The notes under the pieces: generated by a model
What the model was told of the DNA's origin: nothing
Databases searched by the model: none
Seen by the model: only the letters and a program-made list of their open reading frames with translations
Shown: piece after piece, positions 8,484 through 16,847 of the stretch
Layout of the letters: the number at the start of each line of letters is the position of its first letter
Position numbering within the stretch: position 1 is the stretch's first letter
Made by a program: the position numbers and the translations under genes
DNA from: Halobaculum sp. XH14
GTDB taxonomy: Archaea; Halobacteriota; Halobacteria; Halobacteriales; Haloferacaceae
Direction of reading: 5' to 3'
Assembly (NCBI RefSeq): GCF_032116555.1
Contig: NZ_CP134949.1
Location: 744,001-808,000 of the forward strand
Length of the DNA stretch: 64,000 nt

Positions 8484-8977
8484 TGCCGATTGAGCCGAAA
8501 GGAGACCAGTCAAAGGTCAAGGTTGCAGCGGTAGACGTGAAGGATCTCCGGGTCGAGAACCGTGGAGGTTCCGAAATCGTAGTTCTCGAAGCAGCCGATG
8601 GAGCAGAGTACTCCAACTTCAAAAACAAACTGGAGGCCGAGTTTGAGAACAGAGACAAATACCTCGGCAGCTACTGGCTGATCCAGTTCACGACGCGGGA
8701 GAAAGGAGGTAAGACCTATAAGAACTTGATAGGATTTGAAGAAGAGCTTGACGCGGTCCACGGGCATGATACCAGTAGGGACTCTGATCGAGACGACAGT
8801 ATAATTCGACAGAGTGCAGCTCATGACGCTTCCCGATTAGTCGAGGGAATGCTCGCCGGCGGCTACTTCATGAAGACGAGAGGTGGTCGAGAAGATATAG
8901 AAGACGAGATCCAGGAAGAGCTTGAGAAATGGACGGAGCGGTTCAAGACTCATCATCGTACAGGTGAGTGGGGATGA
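8483..8977 (+). CDS. Possible OB-fold nucleic-acid-binding protein
   Basis: GTG start overlapping the preceding stop; 164 residues. Residues 10-85 run as short beta strands, including SEIVVLEAADG, SYWLIQFTTREKGGKTYKN and LIGFEE. This resembles the OB-like single-strand-binding modules of some viral and plasmid replication proteins, where 'GKTYxN' precedes the last strand. This is a weak fold guess. The C-terminal 70 residues are acidic and helical. The operon context (a winged-helix protein follows) suggests a regulatory or DNA-processing role. Confidence 0.55.
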   Translation: MPIEPKGDQSKVKVAAVDVKDLRVENRGGSEIVVLEAADGAEYSNFKNKLEAEFENRDKYLGSYWLIQFTTREKGGKTYKNLIGFEEELDAVHGHDTSRDSDRDDSIIRQSAAHDASRLVEGMLAGGYFMKTRGGREDIEDEIQEELEKWTERFKTHHRTGEWG

Positions 8978-9267
8978 GCGACGACGTCGACGTAGCGGAG
9001 TTTCTGGTTAACCAGAAGCCGTGCCGTCTCCTGATAGAGGTGAACCGTACCGAGGAGCCGTTTGGTCGCCAAGTTGCATCGGAGATCGACTCTACGTACT
9101 CTCACACCATCAGGGTCTGCGAGAAACTGGAGGACCACGGTCTATTGACTCGTGAGAAAGATGGCCGCAAGATGATTATGTCCTTGACCGAGGACGGGAA
9201 GCAAGTCGCGGAAGCACTGGAAAATCTGTACGGTACGTTCCGTGCAGCAGGTGAGAATCCGGAGTGA
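8974..9267 (+). CDS. MarR-like winged-helix DNA-binding protein
   Basis: A 97-residue protein starting at the ATG that overlaps the preceding stop (ATGA at 8974-8977), behind GGTGAGTGGGG. Residues 10-75 have the winged-helix pattern: a helix (CRLLIEVNRT), a recognition region (GRQVASEIDSTYSHTIRVCE), KLEDHGLLTRE, then the wing KDGRKMIMSLTEDGK. This is the usual layout of MarR/PadR-type single-domain archaeal regulators. It is likely an element-encoded transcription factor. Its targets are unknown. Confidence 0.75.
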   Translation: MSDDVDVAEFLVNQKPCRLLIEVNRTEEPFGRQVASEIDSTYSHTIRVCEKLEDHGLLTREKDGRKMIMSLTEDGKQVAEALENLYGTFRAAGENPE

Positions 9268-9365
9268 GTATCGACAACGCAGCTTACGGCTTCGGATACA
9301 CCTTCGGTCGATTCTATTTTGAAACACGGTACTACGCGAACAAGATTCAGAGGTTTCTACCATGA
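9264..9365 (+). CDS. 33-residue aromatic microprotein bridging two genes
   Basis: GTG at 9264 overlaps the stop of the winged-helix gene, and its own TGA overlaps the ATG of the next gene (ATGA at 9362-9365). An SD (AGGTGAG at 9250-9256) is well spaced. The peptide is rich in aromatic and basic residues (GFGYTFGRFYFETRYYANK). Exact stop-start overlaps on both sides make it likely to be a translated gene and not a spacer. Function unknown. Confidence 0.55.
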   Translation: MSIDNAAYGFGYTFGRFYFETRYYANKIQRFLP

Positions 9366-10528
9366 CAGACGATGCACTGAACGTACAAATCCTCTCCAGC
9401 GAAGGAGGGATGCAAAACGAACTCAAAATCTCAGACGGAGAAGATCTGCAGGTAGCCATCGAAGCACTGCAGCTCGCCGCCCGCTTCGAGTTCGGTGAAG
9501 ACTACACGGTTGACACCGGTTCCGACCAGGATCCTGTTGTCGATGAAATTCGAGAGCTAAGTGACAAGGTCGAGAGCCTGGACGACGTCGACGACGAACG
9601 GTTCCAGGAGATAGAAGACCGGCTCGATAAGCTCCGAGATTTCCTCGGGAAGGGTTTCTCCGAGTTCCAGGAGATGAAGGACAAGGTCGAAGACCTACAG
9701 GAAGCCAGTGCTGTAGTTACTGAGGACAAGGAATCTACTGGTGATTCTCGGTTAGATAGCTTCGAGGAGAACGGGTCCGAGGAACAGGAAGATTCTGAAC
9801 CTACAGAGCAGGAAGAAGACAGCTCTGACGAGGAGGACGATAGCCCGGATCTGAGTCGGATGTCAGCCCGGGATATTGTCGAGGAGGATCTTGTTGACAT
9901 CGACGTGCCGTATAGCTACGATGACTTCAAGGACCTTTCCGAGGCCAAGCAGAGGGCGGTGCTATACAGCATGGTTCTGTCTGTTCAGCCCGCTACCAAG
10001 GTCGAGGTTGCAGACACCACCCTTGAATCCGATGTGACGGATAGTAACGATAAGCGAGCTCAGTACATCGGTTACCGATTGGAGAACAAAGTTTCGTACA
10101 TCACGCAGAGAAGACGGCCTACAGACCAGGGTAAGGATCCGTACGAGTTCGCTGAGGAAGACTTCGATTTCGAGGAATATGATAGTCAAGAGGAAGGCGC
10201 AGAGGACGGTTCTGAAGAAGTTGAAGACGAGGAAGACACGGTGACCTCTGATGAAGAGAAGTCATCTGTTGAGAGAACTGCTGAGGCGATGGCCGAAGAT
10301 GCTCCGCCTCCATCAGAAGACACGGATGAAGGGGCATACGGCTTGGAGTGGCAGACTGTCGAGCAGGCGATTGCCGATTATAAGGAAGATGACGATAAGA
10401 ACTACCTGCTCTGTATTCGGTCGATGAAGTCGTTTGCGGCACCAATATCTGCTAAAACCCATTCAGAAGAGGACGAGGGAGAGGTCTGGGCTGCGGCTGA
10501 GGAGCTCCCAGACGAGTTCCTGCAGTAA
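9362..10528 (+). CDS. Large acidic coiled-coil protein
   Basis: 388 residues, coupled to the upstream microprotein by ATGA. Residues 1-55 form a small folded domain. A coiled coil at about 60-125 (DEIRELSDKVESLDDV and following heptads) comes next. A long, very acidic low-complexity region at about 130-175 precedes a helical domain at about 175-260. A second acidic region and a C-terminal folded segment of about 70 residues end the protein. No enzymatic motif. Such proteins often act as adaptors or scaffolds. Co-expression with an OB-like and a winged-helix protein hints at DNA organisation or replication, without proof. Confidence 0.65.
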   Translation: MTDDALNVQILSSEGGMQNELKISDGEDLQVAIEALQLAARFEFGEDYTVDTGSDQDPVVDEIRELSDKVESLDDVDDERFQEIEDRLDKLRDFLGKGFSEFQEMKDKVEDLQEASAVVTEDKESTGDSRLDSFEENGSEEQEDSEPTEQEEDSSDEEDDSPDLSRMSARDIVEEDLVDIDVPYSYDDFKDLSEAKQRAVLYSMVLSVQPATKVEVADTTLESDVTDSNDKRAQYIGYRLENKVSYITQRRRPTDQGKDPYEFAEEDFDFEEYDSQEEGAEDGSEEVEDEEDTVTSDEEKSSVERTAEAMAEDAPPPSEDTDEGAYGLEWQTVEQAIADYKEDDDKNYLLCIRSMKSFAAPISAKTHSEEDEGEVWAAAEELPDEFLQ

Positions 10529-10540
10529 TGGTGGTTCTGA

Positions 10541-10783
10541 GTGAGCGAGTGGAAGTACGTTAGGAAGAAGAATCTCCGGAATTTTGAGGGCTACAATCTG
10601 GCCGCTGGGATTCTCGTAGGTCTTGGAGTAGGTGCGTTGCTGGACGTAATTGGCGGCTATGGATCCATCGGTCCAGTTCTCTTCATATTTGCTATGTCTA
10701 TCGGTTTCTGGTATGTCCACAGGGACGAGTTCACCCGTATCAGGAAGGCCATCGACGATGCTGGAGGTGATAATCAGTCGTGA
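10541..10783 (+). CDS. Small two-helix membrane protein
   Basis: GTG start 12 bases after the preceding stop, with GGTGG upstream; 80 residues. A basic N terminus (EWKYVRKKNLRNF) precedes two hydrophobic helices at about 22-40 and 45-62, with the C terminus charged and cytoplasmic. It overlaps the next gene by four bases (GTGA). Confidence 0.65.
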   Translation: MSEWKYVRKKNLRNFEGYNLAAGILVGLGVGALLDVIGGYGSIGPVLFIFAMSIGFWYVHRDEFTRIRKAIDDAGGDNQS

Positions 10784-11202
10784 GCGAGGACAGGAATTGG
10801 GCATTTGGTATCTCGGTAGTCGCATTGGTGTTGGCGGTAGCGGCTCTCGGTACTCCGTCGAGGGGAGAGAAGAAGGTGATCGAGGCCAGGGAGGTGACTG
10901 TTTCTCCTGGCAATGGCTATGAAGTGCCTCCGAGTATGGAGGATCTCAAATCTCAGGTGTGGTTTGAGAACAAGTCTAAGCTTGGGATCGCTTGTACCGA
11001 GAACGTAGGTATTGCTAAGGTCAATCTCTATGGAGAGACACATTACGTCACTTACCCTAAGACTTCGGATGAATCGGGTAGTTGCACCTACTACGATAGA
11101 GTCTCCAAGACCTACGTAGAGATCTACGGGTTGGAACGGGTTCTTCCAAAGTATGTAACACCCGTGTTCAGTATCTCCTGGAATACTGGAGGTGATGCCT
11201 GA
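10780..11202 (+). CDS. Signal-anchored extracytoplasmic small protein
   Basis: GTG start in a GTGA overlap with the preceding stop; 140 residues. One N-terminal hydrophobic helix at about 8-25 is followed by an outer domain with two cysteines (ACTEN and GSCTYY) likely joined. The stop overlaps the CTG at 11199 proposed as the next start. No family recognised. Coupled to the two-helix protein upstream, so probably in the same membrane complex. Confidence 0.65.
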   Translation: MSEDRNWAFGISVVALVLAVAALGTPSRGEKKVIEAREVTVSPGNGYEVPPSMEDLKSQVWFENKSKLGIACTENVGIAKVNLYGETHYVTYPKTSDESGSCTYYDRVSKTYVEIYGLERVLPKYVTPVFSISWNTGGDA

Positions 11203-12002
11203 TTCAGGTACCGGAGACGTCGGTCGATGCGTACCAAGAGTTGAGGGAGGAAGGTGTCATCGAGGAGCGGCAGCACCTCGCCTTGGAGACCGTTCAGAAG
11301 TTCTATGAGGAGCACGGGTACTGGCCGACGCAGCGCGAGGCCCACGTTTTCCTTGTCGAAGACCTTGATATCCTCAGTAAACGGCAGCGGACCGAGGCGA
11401 TCACCGATGGGTACCGGTTCCTGGGTCGAAGGATGGGCGAGCTCGTTGACGACGCAGAGAATGAGTACCCGAGTCTCTTGGAGAAGCAGGAGAAACGGGA
11501 ACACGACTACCTGCAGGAGGAGCATCCTGGTGCTGATTCCGGGAGGAAAGGCGAGCCTCACCGCATCATCGCTGACGTAGCCGAGAAAGAGAAGCAGGTG
11601 GACGACACTGGTTCTGAAGCAGAGCCGGAGCAGGGGACCGAGGAACCCGACGAGATAGAGATTCCGTACAGCGTCGGGGACGGAGATGAGGTGTGCATGG
11701 GACCACCGAGTGAAGCGATCAAGGAGACCTCGGATCTGGAGTCGGTGAAGCAGCTGTTAGAGTCGAAAGGACTTCTCGAAGAGTACCAGGAAGAACTCGC
11801 TGCACAGGAAGACGACGTCGAGGAATCATATGATGACTCTGAAGAAGACGTGGAGTACTTGCTCGACCCAGACAAGGATCCAGAAAATACCGATAGTTCT
11901 GACTCTGATCAGGTTGAGGATGCTTCCGATGACGGGAACGGTTCCGATTCGGAGGAAAAGCAGGGGAAACTGATCTACGATAAAGGCAAGGTCGTCGGGT
12001 GA
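11199..12002 (+). CDS. HTH-like protein with acidic tail; apparent CTG start
   Basis: The frame opens directly after an in-frame TGA. The only codon matching the perfect SD GGAGGTGA (11188-11195) is CTG at 11199, which overlaps the upstream stop as CTGA, exactly like the ATGA and GTGA junctions nearby. The product then has 267 residues starting MIQVPETSVDAYQEL. A TTG at 11241 is the first conventional start but would lose 14 sensible residues. Residues 20-95 are helical and resemble a winged-helix domain (EEHGYWPTQREA). The rest is acidic and low complexity. Function unknown. Confidence 0.65.
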   Translation: MIQVPETSVDAYQELREEGVIEERQHLALETVQKFYEEHGYWPTQREAHVFLVEDLDILSKRQRTEAITDGYRFLGRRMGELVDDAENEYPSLLEKQEKREHDYLQEEHPGADSGRKGEPHRIIADVAEKEKQVDDTGSEAEPEQGTEEPDEIEIPYSVGDGDEVCMGPPSEAIKETSDLESVKQLLESKGLLEEYQEELAAQEDDVEESYDDSEEDVEYLLDPDKDPENTDSSDSDQVEDASDDGNGSDSEEKQGKLIYDKGKVVG

Positions 12003-12008
12003 CTTCTC

Positions 12009-12473
12009 GTGAAATCCGCCGAGGACATTCTGAAGAAGATTGACGAGGAGAAAGCCGTCGTAATCAGAGACAGTGATCTCCCAAACAAGTACCTCGTCGA
12101 GGAAAACGGTGTAGTCATCCGTGTTTCCCAGTATCCCGATTCAGGAGAGTGGCTTCGCTGTATCTACTCCAATCTCGTCGGAAGTGTTCAGGAGAGATGG
12201 ATTGACCAGGCTCTGAATGATGAGTGGAGCACTTTCGAAGATGTAGAGATAATCTCCAGAAACGAGGTTCCAGATGTCGACGGAACGACGTGCATAGCGA
12301 AGTACTGCCAGGGCGACAGCCTGTACACCTGCAGTATGTGCGGTGAAGAAATCGAGGACGGAATGTCATTTGCTATCCATGCTTGGGACGAGCATGGTGT
12401 CACGGAGGATCCTCGAGAGATTCGTGATCCGGCACGTGGTCAGATGAGTATCGGTAAGAGGTGGACGGTATGA
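12009..12473 (+). CDS. C2H2-type zinc-finger protein
   Basis: GTG start six bases after the previous stop; 154 residues. Residues 1-95 are a small alpha/beta domain. Near residue 110 is CSMCGEEIEDGMSFAIHAWDEH, a Cys-x2-Cys...His-x4-His zinc knuckle as in archaeal viral C2H2 proteins. The C terminus is basic (GQMSIGKRWTV). It is coupled by ATGA to the next gene. Likely a DNA- or RNA-binding factor. Confidence 0.65.
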   Translation: MKSAEDILKKIDEEKAVVIRDSDLPNKYLVEENGVVIRVSQYPDSGEWLRCIYSNLVGSVQERWIDQALNDEWSTFEDVEIISRNEVPDVDGTTCIAKYCQGDSLYTCSMCGEEIEDGMSFAIHAWDEHGVTEDPREIRDPARGQMSIGKRWTV

Positions 12474-12766
12474 ATCGGAGGCAGTTGCAGCGGCAGGCAG
12501 ATAAGGAGAAGCGACTCCGCGAACTGGAGAGGACTGTTGACAGGGTGAAGCGCCGCCGGAAATGGGAGACTATTGCCACGGTTGTTCTCTACGGTACTCT
12601 GTTCGTTCTTGCCGGGATTTTTGCTGTGAGGGTCACCCTGTCCAGATGGACGGCGGCACTTCGACACAGCCATCCAAGATCTCCTTCACGGAATCGCATA
12701 TCCAGTGGCTTGACGAGAACTACAATCAGTCAGTCGAGAACGGGTTCTGTCTCTTCGGTACCGTAG
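12470..12766 (+). CDS. Short membrane-anchored coiled-coil protein, probably frameshifted 3' end
   Basis: ATG in an ATGA overlap with the preceding stop. The first 55 residues look genuine: a basic coiled coil (QLQRQADKEKRLRELERTVD) and one hydrophobic helix (TIATVVLYGTLFVLAGIFAV). After about base 12640 the frame becomes Ser/Arg-rich and unlike a protein while another frame encodes the JAMM domain. The 124-base overlap with that gene is unlike the tight overlaps elsewhere. Either the anchor and JAMM domain were once one gene, now frameshifted, or the end is degraded. Confidence 0.5.
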   Translation: MNRRQLQRQADKEKRLRELERTVDRVKRRRKWETIATVVLYGTLFVLAGIFAVRVTLSRWTAALRHSHPRSPSRNRISSGLTRTTISQSRTGSVSSVP

Positions 12767-13083
12767 AGGAGGACAAGGTGGTTGTGGAGCAGGTGGAGTT
12801 CATCGATAACCCGTTCAGGCAGAGCTCCGGTACGATGTTGTTCACCTGTATCCCGCAGATCCTGGCTCGGTGGAAGCGTTTGGTGTTCTAGGAAGAGTAT
12901 GAGCTGGTCGGTGCGATTCACACGCATCCAGTGTATGCGGATTTGAGTCGTCAAGACCGGGGGACTTTCCGATCCTTCGAACCAGTTCTCTCTGTGTTCG
13001 GTGTCTACAACGGAGAGGAACTGACCATGTATTCGAGTCCTGGTCAGGAAGAGGCGATGAGGAATGTTCTCCGAGTCAGTTGA
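12643..13083 (+). pseudogene. JAMM/MPN (JAB) metalloprotease domain, interrupted by an in-frame TAG
   Basis: From the ATG at 12643 the frame reads a JAB domain: an N-terminal helix, the strand GFCLFGTVEEDKVVVEQ, then a TAG at 12889-12891. After it come GAIHTHPVYADLSRQD, the canonical HxHP...SxxD zinc signature, and the end of the domain. The catalytic motif therefore lies after the stop. JAMM proteins cleave isopeptide or peptide bonds. Here the gene is probably inactive, or expressed only by read-through. A membrane-anchored JAMM relative is encoded at 30678-31280. Confidence 0.7.
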
Positions 13084-13243
13084 AGAAGAGGGAGAAGGGA
13101 TGTGGTGGTTTCTGAAAATTGTGGGCGTTGGAACGCTGCGAATTGCCGTGAGAAGGCTTTGAGTTGTTTAGTCCATTTTGCGTTGTAGTCGTAGAAGGTC
13201 GACACAGGTCACCTCCGGCATAGGGAATACTGGTGAACTTCTG

Positions 13244-13253
13244 CATTTAAAAC
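13244..13253 (+). promoter_or_regulatory. Probable TATA box upstream of the 13314 gene
   Basis: CATTTAAAAC lies about 65 bases before the ATG at 13314 and implies a leader near 40 bases. A weaker candidate (CTTTTCAT at 13283-13290) would give a leaderless mRNA. The remaining 13084-13243 sequence shows no gene. Confidence 0.4.
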
Positions 13254-13313
13254 TGACACCAGGACAGGTTTCCTGGGGAGGACTTTTCATACTGCATTTT
13301 GTCTCTCCTGGTT

Positions 13314-13988
13314 ATGGACATTCCTGACGAGTTTGATGAGGAGGTGGGGGAGACACGGACGCGGGACATGACGGATGAGGGAAAGAATGCAATGTCGTTG
13401 GCGTTCCTGGACGGTTTCCATATCCAAGTTCAGCGGTTGCACGACGAGTTAGTAGAAGCAAGAGAGGAAGCCGAAGGAGACGATCTTCCTATGGAGATCA
13501 GCTTCGGCGGTGTCGGGATGAAGACGTACGAAATCCACAGCTTGACCGTGAGTTATTTCGAGGCCGGTGTCCCATTGCTCTGCTTCTACCATTTCCGAAA
13601 CCAGACTGATGCTGGGTACAGGATCCTCGAATGGTTCGAGGAGAACCGGGATTTCGTCTTGGATGAGGACAGTGACGAGATGCTGGGTACTCAGATGATG
13701 GACTGGTTGAACAGCAGGAGATCATCTATCTCAGACATAGCAAGTCTGATGAAGGAAACAGGACTGCTAAGCCATGATAAGGTAAAGCGGGTTAGGACTG
13801 ACCGCCACCAGTTCCTACACTCTCCTCTGCAGATGCTCTACCTCTCTGAATGGGAGGATATCAACACGAAAGCAGATAGATGTGTTCGAGTGGCCGACGA
13901 TCTGGATGATCGCCTGTTTGAGGATCTGGAACTACACGCCGTCTACGATGTTCTAACCGACAAGGATCGTACGCGAAGCAGGTTCTGA
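13314..13988 (+). CDS. Unknown soluble protein, cargo region
   Basis: From the ATG at 13314 the product has 224 residues, acidic, with no signal peptide or membrane helix. A central alpha/beta stretch (EISFGGVGMKTYEIHSLTVS) is followed by a helical C-terminal half containing HDKVKRVRTDRHQFLHSP. It is monocistronic and converges with the next minus-strand gene. No family recognised. Confidence 0.6.
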   Translation: MDIPDEFDEEVGETRTRDMTDEGKNAMSLAFLDGFHIQVQRLHDELVEAREEAEGDDLPMEISFGGVGMKTYEIHSLTVSYFEAGVPLLCFYHFRNQTDAGYRILEWFEENRDFVLDEDSDEMLGTQMMDWLNSRRSSISDIASLMKETGLLSHDKVKRVRTDRHQFLHSPLQMLYLSEWEDINTKADRCVRVADDLDDRLFEDLELHAVYDVLTDKDRTRSRF

Positions 13989-13996
13989 CACGTACC

Positions 13997-14359
13997 CTAT
14001 CCCTGTCGCTCTTGGATCTGGACTCGATCACCGACTGCTGGTTCGCCGTTTCCGTATGTGAGTTCGTAAATTTCTCCGTTTTTCTTTTCTCCGACAGGGA
14101 TAGAGTTCGATCCTTCGAGTAGGTGTGCAACCCGTTCAAATCCGTCGTCCAGTAGCGGGCTCCACTGGGATTCCTCGATGATCTCGTTCACATCCTGGAC
14201 CAGGACGTCTTTCTCCACGCCGCCACGGTCACGGTGATAGAAGGCGGTGAACTCATCTGGTTCCTCATCAGGTTCCAGCCCTGCTTCTTGCTGGGCAATT
14301 CGTTCGTTGGTTGCGAAGGTGTAGTCATAGAGTTGTTTCAGGGAGAGTTGTTCCGGCAT
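13997..14359 (-). CDS. Small acidic protein, unknown
   Basis: From the ATG at 14359 the product has 120 residues. It begins MPEQLSLKQLYDYTFATNER and ends with a small beta-rich segment (IYELTYGNGEPAVGDRVQIQ). Twelve further upstream residues are possible but less natural. Convergent with the preceding gene; no recognisable motif. Confidence 0.55.
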   Translation of the reverse strand: MPEQLSLKQLYDYTFATNERIAQQEAGLEPDEEPDEFTAFYHRDRGGVEKDVLVQDVNEIIEESQWSPLLDDGFERVAHLLEGSNSIPVGEKKNGEIYELTYGNGEPAVGDRVQIQERQG

Positions 14360-14438
14360 AGTATGAAGTACCCTGGATAGCCGTATTGAAAACATCGTTC
14401 TCCCGCTAATGGTACCCCGTTTGCTGGGAAGAGGGGGA

Positions 14439-14446
14439 GTTTATAC
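14439..14446 (+). promoter_or_regulatory. TATA box for the DUF4238 gene
   Basis: GTTTATAC is centred near 14443, about 36 bases before the ATG at 14479. That gives a leader of about 10 bases, and it is too close to the GTG at 14461. Confidence 0.5.
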
Positions 14447-14478
14447 GGGCTCACTCGTTAGTGGCCGATAACGGAGAC

Positions 14479-15360
14479 ATGGGTCGAGAGATCAAGAGGC
14501 AGCACTTCGTCCCCCGGTTTTACCTGAATACGTTCTCCGAGGACACGGAGGAGCCGTACTACCTGTACTGCTATGATCTGCCGGAAGACAGGGTGTTCGG
14601 CTCTAACACGATGGATATCGCGCAGAGCGAGTATTTCTACGATCTCTCTGACGAGCAGTTTATCGAGAACAAGTTCGCGGATTTTGAAGGGATCTTCTCC
14701 CAAGCTTACGACAAACTGGTGGACAGCGCCGACGTCACCGCTCTAACCCATGAGGAACGACACGTTATCTCCCTCTTCCTCTCCCACCAGCATATCCGGA
14801 CCAGGAAGTTCCGGGAAGTCGTGAAACAGGCGTCCGAACACACCTTGGACATCGTCGACGAGGATGAGGTCGACGATAAGGAGGGGCGGAAGGCCGTGGA
14901 AGCAGGTACGACAGAGGAAGGTGCGAAGCAGTGGCAGGCACAGCTGACAGCGAACGCTCTCGAAGGCTTCGCAGATATCCTGTACCGGATGGACTGGTTC
15001 CTATTCGTGAATAAGACGGAGTACCCGCTGTGGACCTCTGATCATCCGATAGCGATCTTCAACCCGGTTAATCCGGAGCCGGATCCGGAGAGAGGGATTG
15101 AACGGCCAGGGTCGAAGGTCCACGTTCCATTGAGTACCGATCTTGTTCTGGCTCTATACGATCCTGGACAGTATTTCGTGAAGTCGAAGCGTGAAGAGTT
15201 GACGGAGAAGGAGCACGTCGATTTCCAGAACAAGCTGCAGGTCGAGCACTCACATCGGCAGGTCTTCTCCCCTGTGGAGGATTTCGAGTTCGCCAGAGAG
15301 GTTATTGAGGAGAACCCAGAATACGCCGAACTGGATTACTCGGACAGCTTCGTGGGGTAA
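14479..15360 (+). CDS. DUF4238 family protein
   Basis: The 293-residue product opens MGREIKRQHFVPRFYLNTFS, the hallmark N terminus of DUF4238 (KRQHxVPxxYLxxF). The usual family features follow: an E-rich helix around residue 60 (IENKFADFEGIFSQAYDKL), a helix ending SHQHIRTRKFRE near 115, and TEYPLWTSDHPIAIFNP near 190. The family is scattered through bacteria and archaea on mobile DNA. Its function is unknown, and a role in defence or toxicity has been suspected from context only. An upstream GTG (14461) in frame is possible, but the TATA spacing favours the ATG. Confidence 0.8.
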   Translation: MGREIKRQHFVPRFYLNTFSEDTEEPYYLYCYDLPEDRVFGSNTMDIAQSEYFYDLSDEQFIENKFADFEGIFSQAYDKLVDSADVTALTHEERHVISLFLSHQHIRTRKFREVVKQASEHTLDIVDEDEVDDKEGRKAVEAGTTEEGAKQWQAQLTANALEGFADILYRMDWFLFVNKTEYPLWTSDHPIAIFNPVNPEPDPERGIERPGSKVHVPLSTDLVLALYDPGQYFVKSKREELTEKEHVDFQNKLQVEHSHRQVFSPVEDFEFAREVIEENPEYAELDYSDSFVG

Positions 15361-15367
15361 CGGTTGG

Positions 15368-16081
15368 TCAGTCGATGTACGGATACGGATTTTCCGGCTG
15401 CCCTTTCTCCAGGAGGGAGTCGAGGATCTCGGTGAGCCGTTCGTTGGACGAACTGTACTTATCTCGCAGGGCTTCTACGTATTCTTCCCAGTCCAGGTGA
15501 TGTATTTGGTACCAGCCTTCCGGGTATAGGACGTCGACGAACATGTGGCCGTAGTCCTCGTAGTGCTCGTTGCAGAGCGGTGCGAGATTCACCATGTCTC
15601 TCGAGCCACCGTACCTAGGCGGGACCATTCTTTTCACGTACTCTGCTTTCGAGCTGCAGGTAACGCAGGTGTGATCGGTTTTCTCCAAGGCGGCTTCTCT
15701 CTGGGACTGCGTTACTGACTTGATCTCGGATTTGGGCGTGGGTTCGTATCCTCTCGCTCGGATGTGTTGTTCTCGGTCGATAGAGGGGTACTCGTCGCAT
15801 TCGGGGCATTTCTTCTTACCTCCGTTACTCCAGGACTTGCAGTTGGGCCAGGATGCTTTGGACTCGTCTCCTCGGTCGAGTACTTCCGGTGTCAGAGTTG
15901 TTCCGCAGTCACAGGTGTAGGGTTCTGGTTCGATCCGGTTCAGTCCGTGCTTTTCTGCCTTCAGAAGAACGAAGATGAGATGGTTGGACCGGTTGTGATG
16001 ATGTTTTCCCGGCTCCACAAGGGCGTTGACCAACATGTCCGCGGATTCTCTTCTTCCCGTAATAGTTTCTCGGATACCCAC
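15368..16081 (-). CDS. HNH-like zinc protein
   Basis: GTG-started, 237 residues. Two zinc-ribbon-like segments at about residues 55-95 (CDCG and CPECDEYP) precede an HNH-type core: CVTCSSKAEYVKRMVPPRYGG, then NLAPLCNEHYEDYG. The order CxxC, variable loop, GG, NLxPLCxxHY is the standard HNH frame. The usual DH before the hydrophobic pair is replaced by VK, so catalysis is uncertain. It could be a nicking/restriction nuclease or a DNA-binding derivative. It converges with the DUF4238 gene, 7 bases apart. Confidence 0.65.
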   Translation of the reverse strand: MGIRETITGRRESADMLVNALVEPGKHHHNRSNHLIFVLLKAEKHGLNRIEPEPYTCDCGTTLTPEVLDRGDESKASWPNCKSWSNGGKKKCPECDEYPSIDREQHIRARGYEPTPKSEIKSVTQSQREAALEKTDHTCVTCSSKAEYVKRMVPPRYGGSRDMVNLAPLCNEHYEDYGHMFVDVLYPEGWYQIHHLDWEEYVEALRDKYSSSNERLTEILDSLLEKGQPENPYPYID

Positions 16082-16180
16082 TCTAACAAGATTCTCTACA
16101 TTGGTGGGGATCTCGACCAGTGTTCAGTTCCTGCTTGCTCGGAATGTTAATGATTGACACTGCGTTGTGGGAGGTGGTAC

Positions 16181-16774
16181 ATGAGCTATCCACGAACCCA
16201 TGTCGACCACCGAGATCCAGATCACCACGAAGCAATCCACCCAACTCGGAACATCGTCAATGCACACGTCGTCGCCGGCGAGTTCCTAACTTCGCGGTAT
16301 CACGAGGCACTCCAGACTGTACTCCATCCACTTGGAGAATCTCTCGACACCCACGACCAACACGCACTCAACGACCTCGGTATCGTCCACGCCGACGGCA
16401 GCCTGAACGACCTATCTCCGATTGTCCAGACCTACGTCAGGCTCGATGACTACTGGACCCGTACTCACCGTACCGCGCTCAATGAGCTATTCGATGAAGG
16501 ACGTGCCCATGTAATCGGTTGCTGTACACGCAACTTCCTCTCCGAGTTCTCCCGGCGAACACTCGAAGTCGAATCAGGACGAACCGGTGTTGCGCTCGAT
16601 GCTACCCTCGCCCCTCTCCTCGAACACGAGTTCCTTTCCAAGCCAGAGGACGAGGAGGATGACTACGTCGTTGTTGAGCACCACGCACTGTATCGGCCTA
16701 CTGAACAGCTGTTTGACGCGCTCCTTGACCAAGCTCCTGTCCTCTGCGATCTCATCCCGCCGACCGATCTCTAA
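16181..16774 (+). CDS. Unknown soluble protein
   Basis: From the ATG at 16181, behind GGGAGGTGG, the product has 197 residues. It is rich in His and Asp with long amphipathic helices, including RTHRTALNELFDEGRAHVIG. Its codons are more C-ending than those of its neighbours, which hints at a separate arrival in the element or longer residence in haloarchaea. No motif identified. Confidence 0.6.
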   Translation: MSYPRTHVDHRDPDHHEAIHPTRNIVNAHVVAGEFLTSRYHEALQTVLHPLGESLDTHDQHALNDLGIVHADGSLNDLSPIVQTYVRLDDYWTRTHRTALNELFDEGRAHVIGCCTRNFLSEFSRRTLEVESGRTGVALDATLAPLLEHEFLSKPEDEEDDYVVVEHHALYRPTEQLFDALLDQAPVLCDLIPPTDL

Positions 16775-16847
16775 ACTCTTGGAGAACAGTCGAATTTGAC
16801 TTCCGAGGGAACGCCTATTACGCTCTCGTATCACACCTCTGTTAACG

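Noticed and set aside
12889-12891. TAG read-through or pyrrolysine in the JAMM gene (and similarly at 56407)
   Set aside because: TAG ends many intact genes in both parts of the window (for example 4990, 6823 and 8481), and no pyrrolysine genes are visible. A nonsense mutation or sequencing error is simpler.
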